Positions 35,190 through 45,953 of a stretch of 64,000 bases of DNA are shown piece after piece. The stretch is from Rutidosis leptorrhynchoides (Eukaryota > Streptophyta > Magnoliopsida > Asterales > Asteraceae). A program made the position numbers and the translations under genes. A model generated the notes under the pieces. That model searched no databases. It was not told the DNA's origin and was given only the letters and a program-made list of their open reading frames with translations. The DNA lies in the NCBI RefSeq assembly GCF_046630445.1, contig NC_092335.1:541933001-541997000 (forward strand), in the 5' to 3' direction. Positions within the stretch are counted from its first letter, which is position 1; each line of letters opens with the position of its first letter.

Positions 35190-38100
35190 GTGTTGTATAT
35201 ATATATCATGTGTTACGATAAAACTGTTAATATTCCATTGGGAAATGGAGAGACTCTCATCATCCAAGGTGAAAAGAGTGGTTCCAATCTCAACATCATC
35301 TCCTGTATTAAAACTCGTAAATACCTTAAGAAATGTTATATAACTATTCTAGCTCATGTTAAGATGATCGAATCGAAAGAGAAGTGTATTGAAGATGTAC
35401 CAGTGGTTAAAGACTTTCCCGATGTGTTTCCCGAAGATCTTCCTGGTCTTCCACCTCCTCGACAAGTTGAATTTCAAATTGATTTAACTCCTGGTGCTGC
35501 TCCTATTGCTAAAGCACCATATTGTTTAGCACCTTCTGAAATGAAGGAACTTTCCAACCAGCTCCAAGAACTATTGGATAAAGGTTTCATTCGTCCAAGC
35601 TCGTCCCCATGGGGAGCTCCTATTCTATTTGTTAAAAAGAAGGATGGTACGTTAAGGATGTGCGTTGATTACCGCGAACTTAACAAGCTTACTATCAAGA
35701 ACCGTTATCCATTGCCACGTATTGATGATCTATTCGACCAGCTTCAAAGGTCAAGTGTTTATTCAAAGATTGATTTGAGGTCCGGATATCACCAACTTAG
35801 AGTCAAGGAATCTGATATTCCTAAGACTACTTTTCGCACTCATTATGGGCACTATGAATTCTGTGTCATGCCTTTTGATTTGACCAATGCTCCTGCTGTG
35901 TTCATGGATCTTATGAACCGTGTTTGCAAACCCTATCTCGATAAATTCGTCATTGTATTCATTGATGACATCTTGATCTATTTCAAGAGTGAGAAAAAAC
36001 ATGAGCAACATTTGCGTATGATTCTTGAACTCTTACGAAAGGAACAACTTTATGCTAAATTCTCTAAGTGCGAGTTTTGGCTCAAAACCGTACAATTCCT
36101 TGGACATGTTGTTGATAGAAGAGGAATACATGTTGATCCTGCTAAAATCACTGCTATTCAGAACTGGGAGATACCAAAGACTGCGAAGCATATTCGCCAA
36201 TTTTTGGGACTTGCCGGTTACTATCGGAGATTTATAAAGGATTTTTTACTTCTTGCTAAACCTCTTACGAAGCTAACACAAAAAGGGAAGAAATTCGAGT
36301 GGTCCGAAGAACAGGAATCTGCTTTCAAGATTCTAAAGGAGAAGTTGACCACAGCCCCGATTCTATCTTTACCTGAAGGTACTGACGATTTTGTTGTTTA
36401 CTGCGATGCCTCAAAGCAAGGCTTTGGTTGCATTTTAATGCAACGTGAAAAGGTTATTGCCTACGCATCTAGACAGTTGAAGAAACACGAGGAGAACTAT
36501 ACCACACATGACCTTGAGTTAGGTGTCGTGGTATTCGCATTGAAGATATGGAGACATTATTTGTATGGTACCCAGTTTACGGTGTACACTGATCATAAAA
36601 GTCTTCGACACATCTTTGATCAGAAACAGTTGAATATGAGACAAAGTCAATGGCTCGAGACATTGAACGATTATCATTGTGAGTTGAAATATCATCCTGG
36701 CAAGGCGAATGTAGTTGCCGATGCCCTTAGTTGAAAAGACAATGTTAAACATGTTTGTGCTCTAAATCTAAAAATCAAATCAAATCTTATATCACGAATC
36801 TGTGAAGCTCAATTGGAAGCTATCAAACCGACACTTATCGAAGGTGAAGGGCCTATTGGTTTTGAAAACCAACTCCAAGTGAAAGCTAATGGTACACGGT
36901 ACTTTGGCAACAGAATTTGGGTTCCTTGCTTTGGTAATCTCCGTGAATTAGTCTTGGATGAAGTGCATAAGACTAGGTATTCTATTCATCCGGGTTCCAG
37001 TAAGATGTACCACGATGTGAAGGAATTCTACTGGTGGCCTAACATGAAAGCCGACAATGCTACTTATGTTAGTAAGTGTCTCACTTGTTTGAAGGTCAAG
37101 TCCGAGCATCAAAAGCCTTCTAGTCTATTGACACAACCCGATATTCCGCAGTAGAAGTGGGAGTGCATCAATATGGACTTCGTTACTAAGTTACCTAAGA
37201 CTTTGAACGGTAACGATACTATTTGGGTCGTAGTTGATCGTCTTACTAAATCTACACATTTCGTACCGATTAAGGAAACCGACAAGATGGAGAGATTAGC
37301 ACAGCTTTATATTAAAGAAATCGTCTCGCGTCATGGTCTTCCTATCTCGATTATTTCTGATCGCGACAGTCGATTTGTTTCTCGATTTTGGAAAACTTTA
37401 CAATCTGCTCTTGGAACTCAACTCGACATGAGTACAGCTTATCATCCTCAAACTGATGGTCAAAGTGAACGGACTATTCAAACCATGGAAGATATGCTAT
37501 GTGCTTGTACAATCGATTTCGGCAAAGGATGGGATAGACATCTGCCTTTGGTTGAATTTTTTTATAATAACAGTTATCACTCTAGCATTAAAGCTGCACC
37601 TTTTGAAGCTTTATATGGTCGGAAGTGTAGATCCCCTCTGTGTTGGGATGAACTTGAGGACAGAAATTTAACTGGTCCTGAGATCATTCACGAAACTACC
37701 GAAAAGATCGTTCAAATCAAGCAACGTTTAGAAACTGCCCGTAGCCGACAGAAGAGTTATGCCGATAAGAAACGAAAGGACATCGAATACCAAGTTGGAG
37801 ATAAAGTCATGTTGAAAGTATCCCCTTGGAAAGGTGTTGTCCGTTTCGGTAAACGAAGTAAACTCAGTCCACGATATGTTGGACCTTTCATAATCACTGA
37901 AAGAATCGGTCCCGTGGCATATCGATTAGAACTACCAACCGAACTCAGTCAAGTACATGATGTGTTTCATGTCTCAAATCTTAAACTGTGTATTGCTGAT
38001 GACACTCTCGTTATTCCTTTGGATGACATTCGCATTGATGATAAAATGCACTTCATAGAGGAACCCGTAGAAGTCATGGACCGATCTGCTAAACGCTTAA

Positions 38101-38240
38101 AATAAAGCACCATACCTATTGTTAAGATCCGTTGAAATTCACGACGTGGCCCCGAGTATACCTGGGAACGTGAAGACCAAATGAAACAGAAATATCCCCA
38201 TCTCTTCTCAACCGCTGATGCATCCGAGAAGTCTACCTAA
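35190..38240 (+). pseudogene. Chromovirus-type Ty3 pol: RT, RNase H, integrase, chromodomain remnant
   Basis: One reading frame runs throughout and is interrupted by TGA 36732-36734, TAG 37152-37154, TAA 38103-38105 and TGA 38133-38135. The order is a protease tail (about 35210-35360), RT with [25 protein letters not shown] and FIDDIL (catalytic aspartates at about 35965), RNase H ([17 protein letters not shown]), an integrase zinc-binding region (around 36950-37120), the integrase core with DFVTKLP, SDRDSRF and [10 protein letters not shown], and a C-terminal YTWERED segment typical of the chromodomain-bearing plant lineage (Tekay-like). The protease active site and all gag zinc knuckles are missing. 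It is a non-autonomous, decayed copy. Confidence 0.9.
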
Positions 38241-38260
38241 AACTTCGGGATGAAGTTTTT

Positions 38261-38276
38261 ATTAACGGGGAGGTAC
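38261..38276 (+). other. Polypurine tract region
   Basis: ATTAACGGGGAGGTAC lies directly before the TGTAACAACCC start of the 3' LTR, the expected place of the plus-strand primer. Confidence 0.75.
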
Positions 38277-40269
38277 TGTAACAACCCTCACTTTTCGACT
38301 TCTAAATTTACTGAATTAACCCTAGGGTTATCTGCCTGACTATATGTATTAAGGGTTGTTATATACAATTAAATATTGACCAAATAGTAATTTTTAGTCA
38401 ACAATGTACGCTTAAATAAATAATATATTATTAATTTATATAATTTGACATAATTTAACTAAGTATATAAACTTTGTATCACTTTTATTATTTAGTTAAT
38501 GTATTATATATTTAACTATATAATAAATCCAATTATATATAAATGTAATAATATTTACAAACTTATTAAAACTATAGTTTAATAATTAAAATCATAATTA
38601 TTATTAAAAATACAAAATACCGAATTATTTATTATTTTTATGCAAAATTTGTATTTATTAATTAAATTAAAAAAAAATTGACAAATATTCTTGGAAAAAC
38701 ACTAAATCAATTTGTTTATTTATATAAAAAAAATCCTTAAAATAAATGAATTTAAAAAAAAAATACTTTTTAATTAAAAAAATTATAATGGAAAAACTAC
38801 TTTTATTATTTTATTTTGTTCATTATCCCATGACCTAACATTTAATACTTTTGAATTTTAAAATCCCATTAAAAATTAAAATATTTCTTTTTCTTTTAAT
38901 TATTTTATTCTTTTTACCTAATTTTTTCAAGTATAAATACCCCTCATTTCTCATTCAAACTCACACCAAAATTTCTCTCATTCTCTCTTTGAAGAATTAC
39001 TACTAGTAAGTATTCTTTTCTTACTTTTTACTTTTTACTTTTTACTTTTTACATTTTACTTTTTACTTCGGTTTATTATTTTTTACCAAAACATGAAAAT
39101 AATGTTATAAATTATATGCAATTAAAAATAAAATAAATAACATGTTATAATTAGTAATATATGTTACTAAAAATTATAAAAGTATTTTTATGAATTAATA
39201 TATAGGAATTATAATTAAAATCGAATTAATGAATATATATGTATATACGCACCTAACGTGAAGGTTATAATTAAAGATAGCGTACAAATACTACAAACAT
39301 CACCGCTACTTGTGGCCTAGGGTGATCCTTGTTACCATTATGGGACGCTTGTGGATCTCGAATGCCAAGACTTAGATTCTGGTTAAGAGATCCTGGGCCA
39401 CTCGGTAACAATAGATCATTCGAGTGACTTGCATGTTAGCAACGAAGTTTGGGCGAGATTGTACAACATCTTTGTTAAGAATTATAACCCGAACATTTTT
39501 TAAACTAGAAACTTACTATAAGTGGAAACTTTCCATAAATAGTAAGTTTCCAAAAATAGAAACTTTTGAGAAATAGGAACTTTTCTCGAAAACCGTCACT
39601 GTCAATATAGTTGCTATATTAATAAACATACTTTATGTCAGTTAGACATTAACTAATCAAACGTTATACCTTTAGGTTGATATCCAGATCACTTACTTGC
39701 TTTACTTTCCTTCTTGCGTGGAATACTTCAACTGCTATTTAAGGTGAATTCATAGCCCCTCTTTATTGCTAGCAAACTTACTTACTTTACTTGGGGTGAG
39801 ACACATGATGTTTTTACTTTTTACAATTTAGACACAAGTACCAAACTGTTAAACTATGCTATACCCGGCTACGTCCGACTAAGTCCCTACATTGATATTT
39901 TTAATTGCTGCTGCATGCTTAATTATTGGGGGTAGACCTATCAGGAGTAACGTCCCCGATACATTTGACTAAGTCTTTGTATTACTTGATAATGAAATTA
40001 AACCGACAAGGACAGACACAACTTGTCATGGGGCAAACTTGAACGTTTAGTCTAAATATCACGCTTTGGCATAACTTTTTGATCCTGCGGGAGATCAACT
40101 TTACAAAATAAATCTTGTGGTCTAAAACAACGGTCAAACTTTTGTTAAACCTATGAACTTCATTCAACCTTTTGGTTGACACTTTAGCATGTTTTGTCTC
40201 AGGTGCTGTTTGATTCAAGCTTACTTATCTACTACTTATGTGATGCTACTTGGACATAGGATCAAGAGA

Positions 40270-42903
40270 TGTAACACCCGAATATTTTATATGCGAGAAT
40301 ATAAATATAAATACATATGTATGTATATACATTGGAGACATTTAGATATACATGTGTATATGGTTCGGGTTACGTATGAATTCATGTATATATGGTTGGA
40401 ACGGGAGGTACGCGGAGTACGTTAGTGTACGTTGCATGTACGCATGAGTATATGCGTATATAAGGTGGTGGTTACGCGTGTATGCAAGATTATTGGTATG
40501 GGTTCATTCTAGGGTTTTGTAGAAGGGTTTGCTTGCGTAAACGAGTCGATATTGGAGCGTACGAGTAGAAGTGTGGACCGAGGGCTTAACTAGATGGAAA
40601 TGGTTCAAAATACCTCAAACGTCGCGCCGCGAGGTTATGTGTCGCGCCGCGGAGATGTAAAGGAGAAACAGATCAGAACATGGCTTAATTATCGTGCCAG
40701 CTACAAGCTAATGCCGCGCCGCGGTGAATCTGGTCGCGCCGCGACCCGTCTGGACTCAGACCCGATTTCTAGCTCCAAGTGGGGTATGTTTAGGGGTAAA
40801 TCCGTCTTTTCACGTTTGGATCAGATTATGGGATCAAATCTCAGCCACTTATCACTTTTATTTCATTTCTTTTCCACTTTTCTTTCCACTTATCCTCTCA
40901 AACATAAAACACTCTTGGATTAAAGTGGAGATTTGGAGTTCAAGACTTGTGATTCGATCTTTGGCGTAGTTGGAAAGCGTGTTCTCCTCGTTCTTGGCTA
41001 CGTGGTGATACTAGTGGTAAGTTCTAACTCCGAAATTCGTTTTTGTGTTCATCATTCAATTTTAGGGCTTTTGATTGTATGATTCTTAGATGAAACCCAT
41101 TTAGTTGTTAATTGGAGATTAACACCAATATTCGGATTTATTGTGATTATTGGCGGGTTTTGGGTTTGGTGTGCAAGTTGAGCTTGAAAGACTTGTAAAT
41201 GGTGGGATTTTGACTTAATGGGTCAAAACTAGGGTTTTGGTGTCAAAATGGGTGAGACACGTGTTTAACACTTGTGTTTGGATTTAATTGGTGTATTAGG
41301 ACCATTATCACTTGTGTTAGTGATTATTGGTTAAGTTTGGGTGCGGTTTGTACTTGGAATTACATTTGGGTCGAATTTGCACTAAGTGTCAAATTGGGTT
41401 GGTTTGTAAATCCAATCTAAGTGTGTTGTTGAATTTGTGATAATGGAATAGGTACTTTCCATTGACGAGTTGCGGATTACTTGGTTGCATTCATCAAGGC
41501 TTAAGGTGAGTGTTAATATCCTATATGCATATGTATGTGTAGGATGGGTGCGGGTCGGGTGAAGTGGTTCTCGGTTATAGAGCTCACTTCACATATAGGT
41601 GGATTGATGGACTTGTGTGTAGGTCCAATTGGCACGGTTGTGCGTTCTAGTTGACCATCTTTGACGAGGTGCACACCTTGTGTGTACGTTATCACATGGG
41701 CGTGTGATGTGGATTATATAACCCCAATGGCGAAGGGTCAATATTGTGAGTGGAATAATTATGCGTGTGCGTATATAACGTATTTGTTTGTGTGTACGAA
41801 TGTGGAATTGTCGCGGTGTTTAAGACACCACATTCAAAGTAGTGAGTAGTATTGTCGCGGTGTTTAAGACACTACTCATTGTTGGATTGACGAGTAGTAT
41901 TGTCGCGGTGTTTAAGACACTACTCATTGTATAATTGACGTGTGGTATTGTCGTGGTGTTTAAGACACCACATCGTCATGGGAGTGGAAATGTCGCGGTG
42001 TTCAAGACACCACTCATTGTTTTAATTGATGTGTGGATTCGTCGCGGTGTTTAAGACGCCACATTGTCATTAGGGTGAGTTAGTCGCGGTGTTCAAGACA
42101 TCACCCGGGGGATTAGTGATTACGCGGTGTGTAAGTAACACTAGTGGACGTTGTGAACTCCAACGGACTTTCAAGTACCGTTCCCTTGTATGCTTGGTCG
42201 ACCATGGTTATTGTGTTGTAAGCGTAAGCATTTTATGTTAATCTATATATATACATAATTTGTATCCGTATAATGTTGTATTGTCGTGTTGTAGCTAACC
42301 CTCCGGGTGTAGCTTATTGGCATTGTTCACATCGTTGTTGGCAAACTTATATTTTGTTGATGTATCTTTAGCTCATTGCTTAGTGATCTTACGGTATGCT
42401 TAGACTAGCTTGCCTTGATGTTTGGATGCTCCGGTATGCGGTATTTGCTATTTTGTGGCGTGTCCATTTTATGCATATATATGTATGTAGTATATTCTCA
42501 CTCGCTAAGCGTTAGCTTACCCTCTCGTTGTTGATATTTTATAGGTTCGCATGCTTGGCGGCTCGGGTAAGCTTGGGAATTAGAGATCTCGACTAGGTTG
42601 CTTTAGAAGATTTCGCTTTTGGACTCGATTAGGATTTGGGTAGCGTAGTCCCAAATCACCATGCTCGGTTTTGTGTAAACGTAACTAGTCGGGTCATAAT
42701 GATTATAACCGGTTTACGATTTAATTAATGAACCATTGTATTAAGGAGTTTAAATCATTAATGTATGTTTTAAGTTCGATGAACTTACTTTGATAACAAA
42801 TACGTTTTGGAATATGTGTAACGGGACCTAAAGTATTATTTAACGCGTATTAAAAGGAAAAAAAAATTTATGGGCCGGTTTTAATACGGGTTGGGTTGTA
42901 ACA
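40270..42903 (+). mobile_element. Nested solo LTR, 2634 bp, target duplication AGAGA
   Basis: The insert begins TGTAACACCC and ends GGGTTGTAACA, flanked by AGAGA at 40265-40269 and 42904-42908. The empty site (GATCAAGAGATTATCGC) is preserved in the 5' LTR at 33928-33945, so the boundaries are exact. The inverted ends (TGT...ACA), absence of any retroelement protein and LTR-like internal words (CTCACTCGCTAAGCG near 42498) support a solo LTR left by LTR-LTR recombination. ORFs at 40594-40969 lack homology I can see. It contains four CGCGCCGCG words (40622-40742) and a hairpin array (41801-42142). Confidence 0.85.
41801..42142 (+). repeat. Tandem hairpin array, constant loop and changing stems
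   Basis: Seven clear units and one weak one, 40-50 bp each, share the core GTCGCGGTGTTTAAGACA. The flanking arms pair with each other in every unit but differ between units: TGTGG/CCACA, GAGTAGT/ACTACTC (twice), TGTGGT/ACCACA, GAGTGG/CCACTC, TGTGG/CCACA, GGGTGA/TCACCC and AGTG/CACT. Arm positions for the second unit are 41844-41850 and 41871-41877. Confidence 0.9.
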
Positions 42904-43092
42904 AGAGATTATCGCATTTATTACTATTGCATTTAAACATTTACTTTACTCCTTTGTAACGACATTTCATTTTCCGCTGCGTACTCCATAAAGTTTAACT
43001 TTCTCATTTAGTATTGTTCTCGTTATTATAATATGTTGGTATATTTTGATATTAAGTCACATTTCGCCCAGGCTCTAACTGGGGGTGTGATA

Positions 43093-44677
43093 TACTTTAA
43101 CATACAATACTATATATATACATATATCCAAAAGACTATAATAAGTGTCAACCACTTTCTGAGTTACAAACGACCCGTTTACACACTTTATGACTTTGAC
43201 CCATTATTACGAATAACAAAAGAGTTCCATAGTACGAGCTTGACAGCGGGATGACTACCCAAAAGGTCACCTTCCCAAAAGCGATGTCTTCAACATCTCA
43301 CAAGCACAACGTACAAGCTAATCACCAAACTTACCCTTTCCTTTACTAGCACCGGTATCTAAAAAGAAATAACAACAAACGGGTAAGCTTACGCTTAGTG
43401 AGAGTAGTAATAATACATATGCATATACAAGTAATATATACATAAGCGCGTACAATACACTAATCAAGTGCACAACTAACAAACCAATATATATAATTAA
43501 CCACACAAGTACCTACACAATTAAGCATGCTTAATATCGCCATGTGGTCAATTTCCCACCTCCGGAATTGACCACAACACCATTTGAACAAATTCCATTT
43601 TGAAACTTGTCCAAATCTCTCAATCAAACCCCACCTCCGGATTTGACTATCACCTTACCTTTAAGTCAAGAACCACCTCCGAACTTGACTTAAGGCCACA
43701 CAATCACCTTAAGATCAAGAACCACCTCCGAACTTGATCTTAAGGCTTTTACATACATATATATCACATACATATTCATATGTAATAATACTAAACTCAC
43801 CTTTATTTTTACAAGAATTCACCAACAATCTTTATCGCAAGTTCCAAACACCTTTATCGCAAGTTCCAAACACCAAGTAGTTAGCCTATAAGAAAGAATT
43901 CCAATAAGCTAATGACTACAACTAATTCACACAAGTACAATCTAGTTAATTACATTTGACCCAAGTTGACTAATACTTGACTCATAATTCACCACTTAGG
44001 GTTTAACTTACAATCACTAATTAAATAGTGATTACATTCCAAAACCACACTTAGTATCACTAGCAAATGTAACCTATATGTTAAGTTACCAATTTTGACC
44101 CAAAACCCTAATTTGACTCCATCAAAGTCAACACCAAGTTTTACTATGCAATAGGTTCACATGAACCTCATAATAAACATACACAAGTGTACATGAGAAT
44201 TGTTTCCATCTCAACATCACCAATTTAAAGTTTATCACCCACCCAAACCCTAATACACGAGTTTACTCAATTACAAGATTCAATAAACTCCAATTTGAGG
44301 GAAAGAGGGTTAATAGACATTAACACCCCCAAACCCTAACATAAATTCGAAAATTAACGTATAAAACTCGGATTCGAATTTTACCTTGTTACCGATTGAA
44401 CTATAACAACTGAGAATACTCAATTAGGCTCTTAAACGGGTTGAATTAGACACTAACTTCACTTAATCACACATGCTTCACATTAGGTTTTCATACCAAG
44501 CTTGAGAGGAATTGTTTAGAAGTTTAGAGATGGAAAAATGAGGACTCCAGACCCTATACAGCCCCTTATCTCGTTCTTTTTTTACACTTTTAGTCCTCCA
44601 AGTTTCGAAGTTGTCACAAACTGCCCAAAGTTTCCAACAAAATTGCCCTAAAAAAAGAAATCAGAATAGGGACGTTA
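43093..44677 (-). mobile_element. Probable LTR (solo or fragment), minus orientation
   Basis: On the minus strand the block starts TGTAACGTCCC at 44677 and contains an LTR-like stretch with CTCACTAAGCGTAAGCTTACC (43386-43402 region), close to the arrangement at 42498-42525 in the solo LTR. No retroelement ORF is present. The outer end next to 43092 is not resolved and no target duplication was found. It holds the second hairpin array (43543-43745). Confidence 0.45.
43543..43745. repeat. Second hairpin array with CCACCTCCG loops
   Basis: Five hairpins. Stems: 43543-43553/43566-43576 (11 bp), 43583-43591/43607-43615 (one mismatch), 43624-43628/43642-43646, 43661-43670/43684-43693 (10 bp) and 43707-43719/43733-43745 (13 bp, perfect). 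Four loops contain CCACCTCCG while the stem sequences differ. Confidence 0.85.
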
Positions 44678-45537
44678 CACAGTTAGGAGAACCTACTACC
44701 AACAAAATAACCACCACGATCACACTCACGGCAAGAGAACGTCACCATAAGGAAAAATCATAAAAGCTACCTTGAGGCGACAACCCAACAGCACCACGAT
44801 CAAGAAGAGGCCGGTCGAAAAAACCGATCACCACCAAACACCACCTCGGCACCGAAAGCCCGGAGAAACAGCAACCAAAACCCATCACCACCACCCACTG
44901 AGAACCAGAGTACCAACGGGGTACTCGTCGCCTGGCCAAAGAGAGCAACAGAACCAGAATCTGAATTCCGTCAAGAATTAAAAACCGGCGAGGATGCAAA
45001 CCCAAACCAGAACCACGAAACAACCCAGATCTACGAAGAAAAGCCACATAAGCACCTGCAAACGAGAGAACGTCGAATGACCGGCGCTTTATTGCATGTC
45101 CGGCGAGATTCAGGCCAAAACGAAAGAATCCGGCGAGAATGCAGGGAAGGTAGATCAACGAAAAAAACAAACCGGCGAACATCACGGCTCCCGGCCAACC
45201 CTCCAGCAACTGCCACGGGAACGGCGGCAAGAAGGAGGACGACCGGAAAACCATGCCATTCACCGGAAAAAGAAAAGTCTCGCCGGTGGCTGGAAGAGAA
45301 AGAAGGAAGGCTACAAACCAGAAATGAAAAAAAAAAAAGAACACAAACGTTTTAAGTTAAAAAGAGGGTTTTATCGCATCTTACTATATTTAGCTTAAAT
45401 AGAATAGTAAAAAATTTAGCGATATGTAAATATGTGGAAATAAATGTGACGTTTGATATCACGAATTTTGTGAGATTTAAAGGAATTTCTTTAGTTAATT
45501 TTCGATTGAAGCTGTTGTTCTGACTGGCCATCTTTTT
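44678..45537. other. GC-biased then AT-rich stretch upstream of MED14
   Basis: 44678-45325 is rich in CCGGCGA-like words and ends in an A run (45327-45338), which could mark a retroposed or captured segment, but I recognise no family. The 200-aa minus-strand frame at 44742-45344 looks composition-driven (Phe/Leu/Ser/Gly rich) and is not called. 45355-45537 is AT-rich with nothing identified. Confidence 0.4.
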
Positions 45538-45953
45538 AACATTTTGGGTTATAATTTCTATATTGCGTTTTTGTTTTTTTTGTTTCTTTTGTAAAACTAA
45601 ATTAACCCCGTTTGACTTGGTAGCTATTTTCCTCCTATATACACACACACACACTAAAATTCTCGAATAAAGATCTCCATTTCTAATTTTATACGTACAC
45701 ACAAGATTCACGGCGGAAGCAGACTAGGGCGACGCCGGAGCGGCGGAAGGCGGTGCATCTGGTAACGACTCCGGCGATCTTCTTCAATCGGTAACGCCGT
45801 GGAGTTCAATCTCTAATTAAACCCGATGCTTCGTTTCATAAATTCGTGCCCTAATTATATTTAATTCGATATGTATTCACTCAGTTAGTGCGATTATTTA
45901 TAATTGGGGGAAACATATACTACATAATCGTAACAATACCTGAGACGTCAACA
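45538..45953 (+). promoter_or_regulatory. MED14: MED14 promoter and 5' leader (gene-proximal copy)
   Basis: This lies directly upstream of the MED14 start codon. A TATA-like CCTATATACACAC sits at about 45633, with a short CA repeat, then a GC-rich leader. 45538-45905 is duplicated at 32716-33146, and the final 48 bp before the ATG are unique to this copy. The transcription start was not determined. Confidence 0.65.

Larger units (their letters stand above)
38277..43092 (+). mobile_element. 3' LTR of the chromovirus-type element, interrupted
   Basis: The LTR starts TGTAACAACCC after the polypurine tract and ends GGGGGTGTGATA at 43092, matching the 5' LTR end. Removing the nested insert (40270-42903) and one target copy leaves about 2.18 kb. 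The first 1250 bp have no counterpart in the truncated 5' LTR. A TTTTTACTT-type simple repeat lies at about 39020-39066. Confidence 0.9.

Noticed and set aside
40594-40969. Overlapping 109-aa and 81-aa frames in the solo LTR
   Set aside because: Two overlapping frames with no motif, inside a defined LTR and spanning the CGCGCCGCG cluster.
41801-42142. CRISPR-like spacing of a repeated core
   Set aside because: Eukaryotic LTR context, no cas genes, and the segments between cores are paired arms rather than unique spacers.
44742-45344. 200-aa minus-strand frame rich in Phe, Leu and Gly
   Set aside because: Overlapping long frames on the other strand and skewed composition suggest a GC-skewed noncoding segment. 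No motif or splice context was seen.
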